Shown: piece after piece, positions 28,398 through 37,439 of the stretch
How positions within the stretch are numbered: position 1 is the stretch's first letter
How the letters are laid out: every line of letters starts with the position of its first letter
DNA from: Mycobacterium sp. 852002-51961_SCH5331710
GTDB taxonomy: Bacteria > Actinomycetota > Actinomycetes > Mycobacteriales > Mycobacteriaceae
Direction of reading: 5' to 3'
Assembly: GCF_001665535.1 (NCBI RefSeq)
Contig: NZ_LZSQ01000089.1
Coordinates: 1 to 64,000 of the forward strand
Length of the DNA: 64,000 nt
The notes under the pieces: generated by a model
What the model was told of the DNA's origin: nothing
Databases searched by the model: none
Seen by the model: only the letters and a program-made list of their open reading frames with translations
Program-made: the position numbers and the translations under genes

Positions 28398-29078
28398 GTG
28401 AAGGCACGAGGGAGGCCCCGGCAGATCAGCCGGGAACGCATCGTGTCGGCCGCACGGACCGTGGCGCCCGAAGCGTTGACGATGCAGGCGGTCGCCGACG
28501 TCCTCGGTGTCGACCCCAAGGCGCTCAACTACCACGTGGGCGATCGGGATGCGCTGCGTGAACTCGTGGCCGTCGACGTCTTCGAATCCGAACTCAGCCG
28601 TGTTGCACTGCCCTCCGACGGTGATTGGCAGGACGTCTTGCGCGGCTACGCCGCGGCGCTGCGCGACGCGGTGCTGAAACTGGGGGTGCTGGCACCCTAC
28701 TTTCGGCTGCCCGCAACGGGATTGGGCGCGCTGGCACCGGTGGAACATGTGCTGCAGGTTCTCGTCGACGCGGGATGCACGGTGGACGAGGCGGGCCGCG
28801 TACTTCGACTGGTCAGCGAGTTGGGGCACGCGGCCGGCCGGGAAGCCGTGTTGTCGGCGGGAATTCGCGTGCACCCCAACGTATCCGATGTGGCGAACGC
28901 TCTGCATGGCGCCGAAGCGGGCGACTTTCCGCTGCTGCGTCAAGTGATCGCCGACCGAGACGGCGGCGTGGGGCAATTGGAGTTCAACCTCGACGTGGTG
29001 ATCGCCGGGCTGGAGATTTGTTTCTGTTCGGGAAAAAAGTCGCCGAAAACACCACGGCGGGGTCGCACCGCTGACTAG
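28398..29078 (+). CDS. TetR-family transcriptional regulator
   Basis: 226 residues with an N-terminal helix-turn-helix (about residues 8-55: ISRERIVSAAR, AVADVLGVDPKALNYHVGDRDAL) and a divergent ligand-binding domain. The basic C-terminus KKSPKTPRRGR is unusual. It starts at GTG 28398, 37 bp after purH. It heads a five-gene run with small spacings (28398-31663), so it is probably an autoregulated local repressor of those enzymes. No clear operator palindrome was found in the short upstream gap, so it may share the purH transcript. Confidence 0.85.
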   Translation: MKARGRPRQISRERIVSAARTVAPEALTMQAVADVLGVDPKALNYHVGDRDALRELVAVDVFESELSRVALPSDGDWQDVLRGYAAALRDAVLKLGVLAPYFRLPATGLGALAPVEHVLQVLVDAGCTVDEAGRVLRLVSELGHAAGREAVLSAGIRVHPNVSDVANALHGAEAGDFPLLRQVIADRDGGVGQLEFNLDVVIAGLEICFCSGKKSPKTPRRGRTAD

Positions 29079-29111
29079 CATGGCGATGCCCGCTAGGAGG
29101 AAGGCGTCCCG

Positions 29112-29555
29112 TTGCCCAACCAACTCCATCACGTCGTCATGCGTAGCCATTCCGCGGATACGTTCATCGGATTCCTGACCGACGTCGTCGGCATGGAGGT
29201 GCAGCATCACTTTCGCGTCCCCGGTGACGTGCTCGAGGCGACTTTGGGCTGGCCACCATCGGACGGGGCCGACGTGACAATCCTCGGCACCGGCACAGCC
29301 GGACTCATCGAGGTGCTCGACGTTCCCGAACATCTGCGCGCCGTAGCGCCGGAAGGCCTTGCAGCACTGTCGTTTCTGACTGACGACTACGCCACCGCGC
29401 AGGAGAGGGCGCGTGCCCACACCGATGACGTGACCGTCCTCGACACCGGGATGCCGGGCGTCGACCTGTTCTTCTGCACCATGGGCGGCGTTCCGATGGA
29501 GTTCATGGGCAGCTACGAAGCCGACGCGATGCAGGCCGCGACCGGCGATGGATGA
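29112..29555 (+). CDS. VOC-family (glyoxalase/dioxygenase fold) protein
   Basis: 147 residues with the paired beta-alpha-beta-beta-beta modules of the vicinal oxygen chelate fold: LHHVVMRSHSADTFIGFLTDVVGMEV at the start and a weaker second module. Potential metal ligands include the N-terminal His pair and Glu in IEVLDVPE. The TTG start at 29112 is supported by AGGAGG about 11 nt upstream. It overlaps the next gene by 8 nt. Substrate unknown. Confidence 0.75.
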   Translation: MPNQLHHVVMRSHSADTFIGFLTDVVGMEVQHHFRVPGDVLEATLGWPPSDGADVTILGTGTAGLIEVLDVPEHLRAVAPEGLAALSFLTDDYATAQERARAHTDDVTVLDTGMPGVDLFFCTMGGVPMEFMGSYEADAMQAATGDG

Positions 29556-30036
29556 CGCCGGCGCTCTTGTCGCCGTGGAGTCGATCAAGCAGTTGAAGGC
29601 GCGCTACTGCCGCTACCTGGACGCCAAGGACTGGACGGCCTGGCGGACGTTGTTCGCCCCGGACCTCGTCGCCGAACTCGGCGATCGCGTCCTCAATGGC
29701 GCTGATGAATTCATCGCCTACACCCGGAGCACGCTCGGGCGGCCAAGCCAGACCACGGTGCACCACGTGCACGCCCCCGAGATCACGCTGACCTCACCGA
29801 CGACCGCGCGTGGCGTGTGGTCCCTCAACGACGTCGTGCGTCTGCTGCCCGCGGTCACGCTTCACGGTTATGGCCATTACCACGAGACGTACCGCAAGGA
29901 CGATGACGGCTGGCGGTTGGCCACCTGGAGGTTGACCCGGCTGCGGGAGGATCTCGTCACGCCGTTGCTGACGTTGCACGGCGCAACCAGGCTGCGCGCC
30001 GCCGCAGTGACACTGGCACGAAAGAGGAGGCCATGA
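29548..30036 (+). CDS. SnoaL/NTF2-like protein
   Basis: 162 residues of the NTF2/SnoaL cone fold: the first helix EIKQLKARYCRYLDAKDW-type segment (SIKQLKARYCRYLDAKDWTA) with the following LFAPDLVAEL is typical of SnoaL_4-like polyketide cyclases and hydroxylating-dioxygenase small-subunit relatives. A His pair at HHVHAPEI could be catalytic. It overlaps the VOC gene by 8 nt and the epimerase gene by ATGA, so all are translated together. Probably an isomerase, dehydratase or lyase in the same route. Confidence 0.78.
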   Translation: MDDAGALVAVESIKQLKARYCRYLDAKDWTAWRTLFAPDLVAELGDRVLNGADEFIAYTRSTLGRPSQTTVHHVHAPEITLTSPTTARGVWSLNDVVRLLPAVTLHGYGHYHETYRKDDDGWRLATWRLTRLREDLVTPLLTLHGATRLRAAAVTLARKRRP

Positions 30037-30965
30037 CACACATTTCGGGCAAACGCGTGCTGGTGACCGGGGCGAGCGGCGTGGTCGCCTTCCCGGTGGC
30101 GGTCGAACTCGCGAAATCGAACGAGGTCTTCGCGGTCGCGCGGTTCTCCGACCCGCGGCAGAGCCGGATGCTCGAAGAGGCCGGCGCACACCCGATCGCC
30201 TTCGACCTCGCCGACCCGGACCTCTCGAAACTGCCGGAGTCGGTCGACATCGTCATCAACTACGCGGTGCTGCCGCCCACCCAAGCGACCGCCTACGAGG
30301 TCAACGCCGGCGCCGCGGGCCGGCTCGCCCGGCGCTACCGGGATTGCGAGGCGTTCGTGCACGGCAGCACCGGATCTCTCTACCAGTACCAGGGTGAGCG
30401 TCCGCTGCGCGAGGACGACCCCTACGGGCTGCACAGCTCGGCGGAGAATTACGCGGCCAGCAAGATCGCGGCCGAGTTCCTGCTCAAACATCTCAGTGTC
30501 GACTACGAACTGCCGACGGTGATCGTGCGAATCTTCTCCTTCTACGGACCCCGCGGCGGCGGTGTCACCCAGCGCATCGACCAGATCATCCGCGACGAGC
30601 CCGTGAGCGTCTATCCCGGTGTGCGCAACGTCCACACCCCGCTCTACGAGGACGACTATGTCGAAAAGACCATCGCCGCAGCGGGTATCGCGAAGGTCGG
30701 AGCCGAGATCGTCAACATCGGCGGCACCGAGGCCGTGACGACGCAGGAGTATTGCCAGATCGCGGGCGAAATCCTGGGCAAGAAACCGACTTTCGTCGAG
30801 AACAGCAAGGCGTGGCCGATCTGGGCGGACACTGCCAAGATGGTCGAACTGCTCGGCCCCAACAAGGTGTCGGTACGGGATGGCGTGCGCCGGACCATCG
30901 AATCGGCCGCCGCCCGGCTGAACACCGCCCATCATGTCATCGGCGAGCCGGCGAAGGCAGGCTGA
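30033..30965 (+). CDS. NAD-dependent epimerase/dehydratase (extended SDR)
   Basis: 310 residues. The Rossmann motif VLVTGASGVVAFPVA departs slightly from the usual GxxGxxG. The catalytic Tyr/Lys pair is seen as ENYAASKIAAE, with the preceding Ser/Thr in HGSTGSLYQ. The family converts nucleotide sugars or reduces and isomerises small metabolites. The gene is central in the TetR-VOC-SnoaL-SDR-ABM operon and shares TGATG with the next gene. Confidence 0.82.
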   Translation: MTHISGKRVLVTGASGVVAFPVAVELAKSNEVFAVARFSDPRQSRMLEEAGAHPIAFDLADPDLSKLPESVDIVINYAVLPPTQATAYEVNAGAAGRLARRYRDCEAFVHGSTGSLYQYQGERPLREDDPYGLHSSAENYAASKIAAEFLLKHLSVDYELPTVIVRIFSFYGPRGGGVTQRIDQIIRDEPVSVYPGVRNVHTPLYEDDYVEKTIAAAGIAKVGAEIVNIGGTEAVTTQEYCQIAGEILGKKPTFVENSKAWPIWADTAKMVELLGPNKVSVRDGVRRTIESAAARLNTAHHVIGEPAKAG

Positions 30966-31663
30966 TGATCACGTTCATCGCGAATCTGCAGGTGTCGCAA
31001 GCCAACGCCGATGCGTTCGAGGAGCTGATGCACTACGTCGCGGCGAAGTCGAACGAGGAGCGCGGCGTCGTCCACTACGGCTTCGCGCGCAGCGTCGAGC
31101 GGCCGGAGGAGTACGTCGTTGTCGAGGTCTACGCCGATCAGGCCGCCTGCGCCGCGCACGGGGAGACCGAGTGGGTGCGCGAGTCGATACCGAAATACCT
31201 TCGCCTCATCGACGGAATCCCACGCATAACGCAGTACGTCAGCCCTGGCGCAGATCCGATCCCGATGGGAATGAGCGCCTCACCCCTCGAGGTCGTGCGC
31301 CGGTTCAGCGTTGCACTGCACGACGGGAACCTGGATGGCGCCTGCGGCGTCCTCGACGATGGCTTCGTGCTTCACGAGGCGGGCGGGCTTCCCTACAGCG
31401 GCGACTACCACGGTCCGGCCGGCTTCCGCGCTCTGCTGTCGGAGATGACGCGGGATCTGCAGCTGACCCGCGGCCCGATCCGGCAGGAGTCCCTCAACGA
31501 CGACACCGTGGTGTCGCGCTTTGCGCTCACCTTCACGGCACGGTCCGGGCGCAGGGTGACCATGAACCTGGTCGAGATCTACCGGGTGCGTGCCGACAAG
31601 ATCGTCGAGTTGGACGTCTACTATAAAGACCCATCGGCGGTCTCCGCGCTGTTGGCTACGTGA
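30965..31663 (+). CDS. ABM monooxygenase-like domain fused to SnoaL-like domain
   Basis: 232 residues with two modules. Residues 1 to about 95 resemble antibiotic biosynthesis monooxygenase/quinol monooxygenase (ITFIANLQVSQANADAFEE, GVVHYGFARSVERPEEYVVVEVYADQ). Residues about 105-225 are a SnoaL/NTF2 fold (EVVRRFSVALHDGNLDGAC, EIYRVRADKIVELDVYY). Small cofactor-free oxygenases of the ABM fold act on quinols and polyketides. The fusion, with a second SnoaL protein in the operon, suggests successive oxidation and ring isomerisation of one aromatic or polyketide-like compound. It begins one base inside the previous stop. Confidence 0.78.
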   Translation: MITFIANLQVSQANADAFEELMHYVAAKSNEERGVVHYGFARSVERPEEYVVVEVYADQAACAAHGETEWVRESIPKYLRLIDGIPRITQYVSPGADPIPMGMSASPLEVVRRFSVALHDGNLDGACGVLDDGFVLHEAGGLPYSGDYHGPAGFRALLSEMTRDLQLTRGPIRQESLNDDTVVSRFALTFTARSGRRVTMNLVEIYRVRADKIVELDVYYKDPSAVSALLAT

Positions 31664-31672
31664 CTGGGCGGC

Positions 31673-31691
31673 GCCCGCCTCGAAGGTGGGC
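31673..31691 (+). terminator. Possible terminator hairpin after the TetR-ABM operon
   Basis: Stem GCCCGCC / GGTGGGC with one G-T wobble and loop TCGAA, 10 nt after the operon's last stop. No T-run follows, so it is only a candidate. Confidence 0.4.
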
Positions 31692-31752
31692 TGGAGGCAG
31701 GCTTATCCAGTGAGAGGCACGTGAAAACCGCCCTCGACGGCCGGAGGCCGTT

Positions 31753-32427
31753 ATGTTCCACACCATGGTTTCTGCGTCGCGTGCCGTCACGCTCGTGTTG
31801 GCGGCGACGACGGTCCTGATTGTCTCGTGCACCAGGGTCGTCGACGATGCCCGCGCGGTCGCCGGGGCCGACCTGACCGCGGCGGCCGACTCCGTCGGGT
31901 CCGACTCGTCACAGTGCGAAACCGTCGACGAGCCGCTGACGACGATTCCGGCCAGGAACGACAACGAGCCGGTGATGAAGATCCCGACGCCCCCGGGATG
32001 GAAGCGGACCACGCTGATGGATTCGGAACTGATCCGCTTCGCCATGCGCAATGACGAGCTCACGTCGGCGGGGTTCACCCCGAACGTCGTGGTCACGCTC
32101 GAGAGCGCGCCGGGCGCGCAGGACTCGAACCTGGTGTTCACCAACATGCGCGATGCGCTCGAGTCCGGCATCGGCGCGACGGATGTCCGTGTCAGCGAGC
32201 GCACGCTGTGCGGGATGCCCGCCCGGATGTTCGAATACCGCATGCCGACGATGGGGAACGTGGCGCCGCATCCGGCCGTCGCACTCGGCGCGGTGATGCG
32301 TGCCGAGGGCAAGACCTTCGCGGTCAGCGTCACCGCCCAGACGCTCGATCCCGATGACCCGACGTATCAACGGGACAGCACGGCCATTCTCGACGGGTTC
32401 CAGCTGTTGCCGCCGTCGGCGGGTTGA
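31753..32427 (+). CDS. LpqN/LpqT-family lipoprotein
   Basis: 224 residues. A signal peptide ends in a lipobox (LIVSC), so the protein is lipid-anchored outside the membrane. The body PVMKIPTPPGWKR, PNVVVTLE and the late AVSVTAQTLDP belong to the mycobacterial LpqN/LpqT type, whose M. tuberculosis members bind envelope proteins and, in the LpqN case, trehalose mycolates and MmpL3. The exact paralog cannot be named. GGAGG lies 5 nt before the ATG at 31753; a second ATG four codons later is possible. Confidence 0.83.
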   Translation: MFHTMVSASRAVTLVLAATTVLIVSCTRVVDDARAVAGADLTAAADSVGSDSSQCETVDEPLTTIPARNDNEPVMKIPTPPGWKRTTLMDSELIRFAMRNDELTSAGFTPNVVVTLESAPGAQDSNLVFTNMRDALESGIGATDVRVSERTLCGMPARMFEYRMPTMGNVAPHPAVALGAVMRAEGKTFAVSVTAQTLDPDDPTYQRDSTAILDGFQLLPPSAG

Positions 32428-32518
32428 GCCGCCGCCAGCGTGCGGAAAATCTGACGAAACAACGGCGTCGACCAGCGGGGGACACGCACCGTCGCGGGAC
32501 AAGTCGTAGCGTGGAGTG

Positions 32519-33901
32519 GTGACTCAACCCCAAGATCTACCCCGCACCGTCGGCGAGCTGAGGGCATCCGGCCATCGCGAACGGGGCGTCAAGCAAGAAA
32601 TCCGGGAAAACCTGTTGGCCGCGTTGGCGGAGGGACGTGACGCGTGGCCCGGGATCCTCGGTTTCGAGGACACCGTCATTCCGCAGCTCGAGCGGGCGCT
32701 GATCGCCGGCCACGACGTCGTGCTGCTCGGCGAACGCGGGCAGGGCAAGACGCGCCTGCTGCGCGCGCTGACCGGCCTGCTCGACGAGTGGACGCCGGTG
32801 ATCGCCGGGTCGGAGTTGGGTGAGCACCCGTACAGCCCGATCACCCCCGAGTCGATCCGGCGTGTGGCCGACTCGGGTGACGACCTGCCGATCGCCTGGC
32901 GGCACCGCAGCGAGCGCTACACCGAGAAGCTGGCCACCCCCGACACCAGCGTGGCCGACCTGGTCGGCGACATCGACCCCATCAAGGTGGCCGAGGGCCG
33001 CAGCCTCGGGGACCCGGAAACCATCGCCTACGGGCTGATCCCGAGGGCGCACCGCGGCATCGTCGCGATCAACGAACTGCCCGACCTCGCCGAGCGGATC
33101 CAGGTGTCGATGCTCAACGTGATGGAGGAGCGCGACATCCAGGTGCGCGGTTACACGTTGCGGCTGCCGCTCGACGTGCTCGTCGTGGCCAGCGCCAACC
33201 CGGAGGACTACACCAACCGCGGCCGGATCATCACGCCGCTAAAGGACCGGTTCGGAGCCGAGATCCGCACGCACTATCCGCTGGAGCTCGATGCGGAGGT
33301 CGGGGTCATCACGCAGGAAGCGCACCTGGCCGCCGAGGTGCCCGAGTACCTGATCCAGGTGCTGGCCCGGTTCGCGCGCTATCTGCGTGAGTCGCGCTCG
33401 ATCGACCAGCGCTCCGGGGTCTCGGCGCGCTTCGCGATCGCCGGGGCCGAGACCGTCGCGGCGGCCGCCCGTCACCGGTCTGCGGTGCTCGGGGAGCAGG
33501 AGTCGGTGGCCCGCGTGGTCGACCTGGGCTCGGTCGTCGACGTGCTGCGCGGCAAGCTCGAGTTCGAGACCGGCGAGGAGGGCCGCGAGCAGGCGGTGCT
33601 CGAGCATCTGCTGCGCCGGGCCACCGCCGATACCGCCCAGCGGCTGCTGGGCGGTATCGACGTCGGACCGCTGGTGGTCGCGATCGAGAACGGTTCGGCC
33701 GTCACGACCGGAGAGCGGGTCTCGGCCCGCGACGTGCTGGCCGCGGTTCCCGAGGTGCCCGCGATCGCCGAGATCCAGAAGCGGCTCGATGCGACGACCG
33801 ACGGACAGCGGGCCGCCGCGGTCGAGCTGGCACTCGAGGCGCTGTATCTGGCGAAGCGGATCGACAAGGTGTCGGACGAGGGCGAAACGACTTATGGCTA
33901 G
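32519..33901 (+). CDS. MoxR-like AAA+ ATPase (Rv0958 ortholog)
   Basis: 460-residue AAA+ protein related to magnesium-chelatase/MoxR ATPases. The Walker A LGERGQGKTRLL, the sensor/Walker B-like region GIVAINELPDLAERIQ and VVASANPEDYTNRGR are clear. It works in cis with the VWA protein encoded next, the classic MoxR-VWA arrangement for chaperone-like insertion or remodelling of a target. The start is one of two adjacent GTG codons (32516/32519). It overlaps its partner by 8 nt. Rv0958 itself is often mis-annotated as a magnesium chelatase; there is no chlorophyll pathway here. Confidence 0.88.
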   Translation: MTQPQDLPRTVGELRASGHRERGVKQEIRENLLAALAEGRDAWPGILGFEDTVIPQLERALIAGHDVVLLGERGQGKTRLLRALTGLLDEWTPVIAGSELGEHPYSPITPESIRRVADSGDDLPIAWRHRSERYTEKLATPDTSVADLVGDIDPIKVAEGRSLGDPETIAYGLIPRAHRGIVAINELPDLAERIQVSMLNVMEERDIQVRGYTLRLPLDVLVVASANPEDYTNRGRIITPLKDRFGAEIRTHYPLELDAEVGVITQEAHLAAEVPEYLIQVLARFARYLRESRSIDQRSGVSARFAIAGAETVAAAARHRSAVLGEQESVARVVDLGSVVDVLRGKLEFETGEEGREQAVLEHLLRRATADTAQRLLGGIDVGPLVVAIENGSAVTTGERVSARDVLAAVPEVPAIAEIQKRLDATTDGQRAAAVELALEALYLAKRIDKVSDEGETTYG

Positions 33902-35870
33902 ACACGTCTCGCGGTATTCGCGATACACCGGCGGGCCCGACCCGCTGGCGCCCCCGATCGACTTGCGCGAGGCGCTCGAGCAGATCGGTCAGGACGTGAT
34001 GGAGGGCAGTTCGCCGCGTCGGGCGCTGTCGGAGATGTTGCGCCGCGGCACCAAGAACATGCGCGGCGCCGACAAGCTCGCCGCCGAAGCCAATCGTCGT
34101 CGCCGGGAGTTGTTGCAGCGCAACAACCTCGACGGCACGCTGGCCGAAATCAAGAAGCTCCTCGACGAAGCGGTGCTGGCCGAGCGCAAAGAGTTGGCCC
34201 GTGCGCTCGACGACGACGCGCGGTTTCAGGAGATGCGCATCGAGAACCTGCCGGCGTCGCCGGCCAAGGCCGTGCAGGAACTCGCCGACTACGAGTGGCG
34301 CAGCCCCGAGGGGCGCGAGAAGTACGACCAGATCAAGGATCTGCTCGGTCGCGAGATGCTCGACCAGCGCTTCGCCGGGATGAAGGAGGCGCTCGAGAAC
34401 GCCACCGACGAGGACCGTCAACGCGTCAACGAGATGCTCGACGACCTCAACGACCTGCTCGACAAGCACGCCAAAGGCGAAGACACCCAACAAGATTTCG
34501 AAAGCTTCATGAACAAGCACGGCGAGTTCTTCCCGGAGAACCCGCGCAACGTCGACGAACTGCTGGACTCACTGGCCCAGCGTGCGGCCGCCGCTCAGCG
34601 GTTCCGCAACAGCCTGAGCGCGGAGCAGCGCGCCGAGCTGGATTCGTTGGCGCAGCAGGCATTCGGCTCGCCGTCGCTGATGAACGCGCTCAACCGGCTC
34701 GACGCCCACCTGCAAGCCGCACGGCCCGGCGAGGACTGGACCGGCTCGTCGAACTTCTCCGGCGACAATCCGCTGGGCATGGGGGAGGGTGCGCAGGCGA
34801 TGCAGGACATCGCCGAACTGGAGCAGCTGGCCGAGGAACTGTCGCAGAGCTACGCCGGCGCCACGATGGAGGACGTCGACCTCGACATGCTGGCCCGCCA
34901 GCTGGGCGAGGACGCCGCGGTCGACGCGCGCACACTGGCCGAGCTGGAGCGGGCCCTGATGGACCAGGGTTTTCTGGACCGCGGGTCCGACGGGCAGTGG
35001 CGGCTGTCGCCCAAGGCCATGCGCCAGCTCGGACAGACCGCATTACGCGATGTGGCGCAACAGCTTTCGGGCCGGCACGGGGAGCGTGACACTCGCCGGG
35101 CCGGTGCGGCGGGTGAGCTGACGGGCGCGACCCGGCCGTGGGCATTCGGTGACACCGAACCGTGGAACGTGACCCGCACCCTCACCAACGCGGTGCTGCG
35201 TCAGGCCGGGACGGGGGTCGCTGAGCGTCCGATTCGCATCACGGTTGAGGACGTCGAGATCTCCGAGACGGAGACGCGGACCCAGGCGGCGGTCGCGCTG
35301 CTGGTCGACACCTCGTTCTCGATGGTGATGGAGAACCGGTGGTTGCCGATGAAGCGCACCGCGCTGGCGCTCAACCATCTCGTCAGCACGCGCTTCCGGT
35401 CCGACGCGCTGCAGATCATCGCGTTCGGCCGCTACGCGCGAACCGTGACCGCCGCCGAGCTCACCGGCCTGGAGGGCGTGTACGAGCAGGGCACCAACCT
35501 GCACCACGCGCTGGCGTTGGCCGGGCGGCACCTGCGCCGTCACCCCAATGCCCAGCCGGTGGTGCTCGTCGTCACCGATGGCGAGCCGACGGCGCACCTC
35601 GAGAGTTCGGCGAACGACGACGCCTGTTCTGCTGTGTTCTTCGATTACCCGCCGCATCCGCGGACGATCGCCCACACGGTGAAGGGCTTCGATGAGGTCG
35701 CCGCGTTGGGCGCGCAGGTGACGATCTTCCGACTCGGCAACGACCCGGGGCTGGCGCGGTTCATCGATCAGGTGGCACGCCGGGTCGAGGGGCGCGTGGT
35801 GGTGCCGGACCTCGACGGGCTGGGCGCCGCGGTCGTCGGCGACTATCTGCGGTCGCGTCGACGCCGCTGA
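33894..35870 (+). CDS. VWA (MIDAS) domain protein, partner of the MoxR ATPase
   Basis: 658 residues: a long helical N-terminal region (about 1-430) with alternating acidic and basic stretches, then a von Willebrand A domain with a complete MIDAS (DTSFSM, the later Thr in EQGTNLH and the Asp in VTDGEPT). Ortholog of Rv0959 (672 residues). Together with the upstream AAA ATPase it forms an ATPase/adhesion-type pair; the client is unknown. Confidence 0.88.
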   Translation: MARHVSRYSRYTGGPDPLAPPIDLREALEQIGQDVMEGSSPRRALSEMLRRGTKNMRGADKLAAEANRRRRELLQRNNLDGTLAEIKKLLDEAVLAERKELARALDDDARFQEMRIENLPASPAKAVQELADYEWRSPEGREKYDQIKDLLGREMLDQRFAGMKEALENATDEDRQRVNEMLDDLNDLLDKHAKGEDTQQDFESFMNKHGEFFPENPRNVDELLDSLAQRAAAAQRFRNSLSAEQRAELDSLAQQAFGSPSLMNALNRLDAHLQAARPGEDWTGSSNFSGDNPLGMGEGAQAMQDIAELEQLAEELSQSYAGATMEDVDLDMLARQLGEDAAVDARTLAELERALMDQGFLDRGSDGQWRLSPKAMRQLGQTALRDVAQQLSGRHGERDTRRAGAAGELTGATRPWAFGDTEPWNVTRTLTNAVLRQAGTGVAERPIRITVEDVEISETETRTQAAVALLVDTSFSMVMENRWLPMKRTALALNHLVSTRFRSDALQIIAFGRYARTVTAAELTGLEGVYEQGTNLHHALALAGRHLRRHPNAQPVVLVVTDGEPTAHLESSANDDACSAVFFDYPPHPRTIAHTVKGFDEVAALGAQVTIFRLGNDPGLARFIDQVARRVEGRVVVPDLDGLGAAVVGDYLRSRRRR

Positions 35871-35879
35871 GCAAGGATG

Positions 35880-36461
35880 CTAGGCGGACTTACGCTTCTT
35901 GCGCTTGACGCCGACGCGGCCCCACAGGGAGAAGCCGCGGATGCACACGCACGGCGCCCCGGGTGAGCCCTCGCCGTCGACGGAGTGGTCGAAGCTCCCC
36001 ATCACGCCGACACCGCGAAGGTCGACGTTGACCTCCGGCGGGATCAGGATGGTCTGACCGCCGAAGATCGAATACGAGTGGATTTCCACCTCCGGCGACG
36101 TGAAGTCGGCGTATCGCAAATCCAGCACACCGCCGCCAAAAAGAGCGAATGTCGTCATCCGTCTGGGCACGTTCCAGCGGCCGCGGCGCTCGAAGCCGCT
36201 CATGATCGCCAGCAGCATCGTCGACGGCGCGGGCCGGCACGGGCCGCCGCTGCGTCCCCGGGTGATCGCACCCGGCAGATCCGCGGACAACCGATCCAGC
36301 TCGTCGTAGGTCTGCGCGGCATATGCCCTGGTCAGCCGGTCCTCATACTCGTTGAGTTGAAGCCGGCCCTGTGCGGCGGCGTCAGTGAGCAGCTGTGCCA
36401 CCTGGATTCGATCGGTGTCAGCAGCACGCATCGAACGGCTCCGCGACGCTGGATTGCTCAT
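35880..36461 (-). CDS. DUF1707 protein with C-terminal cell-wall-stress-type domain (Rv0966c ortholog)
   Basis: 193 residues from ATG 36461. The N-terminal DUF1707 helix bundle reads RAADTDRIQVAQLLTDAAAQ, GRLQLNEYEDRL. The C-terminal beta-rich part (ALFGGGVLDLRYADF, YSIFGGQTILIPPEV) resembles the LiaF/YvqF-type DUF2154 domain linked to cell-envelope stress sensing. No transmembrane helix is apparent. A longer start at 36497 is possible. It is convergent with the VWA gene. Confidence 0.82.
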   Translation of the reverse strand: MSNPASRSRSMRAADTDRIQVAQLLTDAAAQGRLQLNEYEDRLTRAYAAQTYDELDRLSADLPGAITRGRSGGPCRPAPSTMLLAIMSGFERRGRWNVPRRMTTFALFGGGVLDLRYADFTSPEVEIHSYSIFGGQTILIPPEVNVDLRGVGVMGSFDHSVDGEGSPGAPCVCIRGFSLWGRVGVKRKKRKSA

Positions 36462-36554
36462 CGGATACGAGCGTACGACGAACCGTGGCACATGCAAGCA
36501 AGTAGGCCAAACTGTGCCCTGACTCGCTACGGCGAAGAATGTAGATGGCCAAAC

Positions 36555-37316
36555 TTATTGCCGGGATGCCAGGAACTCGGCGAAGCCGACCGAGCCGACC
36601 CGGTTCTGCGGGACCAGGTTGGCGCGCGCTCTGAGCTCCCGTCCGATCCGCCCCGGAACGGGTAGCGCGAGCACTCGGCGCCGGCTCCCCGATGCCTCGA
36701 GGTACATGCGTGCCAGGTCCGTATGGGTGTGCACCGCCGGACCGCCCATGTCGGGCGCTCGCCCGGCGGGTGCGGCGTCGGCCAATTCGACCAGCCGTGC
36801 TGCGACGTCGGCCGTGTCGATCGGCTGGAAGCGCACCCCGCGGAAGGCCCACAGCACCGGCGAGTACCTCTGCAGTGCGAAGATGGTGCGGATCAGGTCG
36901 TGGAACTGAGTCGCACGCAGCACGGTGTGGCCGATCCCCGACGATTCCAGAACCTGTTCGGCGCGCAGCTTGGTGCGGTAGTAAGGCAGCGGGATGCGGT
37001 CGATGCCGACGATCGACACGTGCACGATGTGAGCGACGCCGGCCCGCCGGGCCGATTCGACGAGGTTGCGCATCGCGGTGATGTCCTTGTCGCCGGTCGG
37101 CTGCGTCGCGCAGTTGATCACGACCTCGATGCCGTCGACGGCGGCGTCCAGCCCCGTCCCCGTCAACAGGTCTGCCTGCGCCCAGTGCACGCCGGTGTAT
37201 CCCACGTGGGCTTTGCGGCTCAGCGCCCGCACCTCGTGGCCCGCTGCGATCGCTTCGGGCACGACGCGATGGCCCAGCGTGCCGGTGGCTCCTGTGACGA
37301 GAACCGTGCGTGCCAT
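36555..37316 (-). CDS. NmrA-like/atypical SDR NAD(P)-binding protein
   Basis: 253 residues with an N-terminal VLVTGATGTLGHRVV dinucleotide-binding motif, the segment VINCATQPTGDKD, and YYRTKLRAEQVLESSG near the active site. This is the atypical SDR5/NmrA group used as redox sensors or quinone/isoflavone reductases. It stands alone, divergent from the HTTM gene pair. Substrate unknown. Confidence 0.8.
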   Translation of the reverse strand: MARTVLVTGATGTLGHRVVPEAIAAGHEVRALSRKAHVGYTGVHWAQADLLTGTGLDAAVDGIEVVINCATQPTGDKDITAMRNLVESARRAGVAHIVHVSIVGIDRIPLPYYRTKLRAEQVLESSGIGHTVLRATQFHDLIRTIFALQRYSPVLWAFRGVRFQPIDTADVAARLVELADAAPAGRAPDMGGPAVHTHTDLARMYLEASGSRRRVLALPVPGRIGRELRARANLVPQNRVGSVGFAEFLASRQ

Positions 37317-37439
37317 CAGCAGTCAGCCTAATTCCCCCGGGTCGAGACCTCCCGTCGACGCAGCACCCCGTGGCGCCGCGACGCCGGGGCAAAAGCCACG
37401 AGGTGAATTACTGTGTTCCCGACGAAAGGGCGAGAGCGG

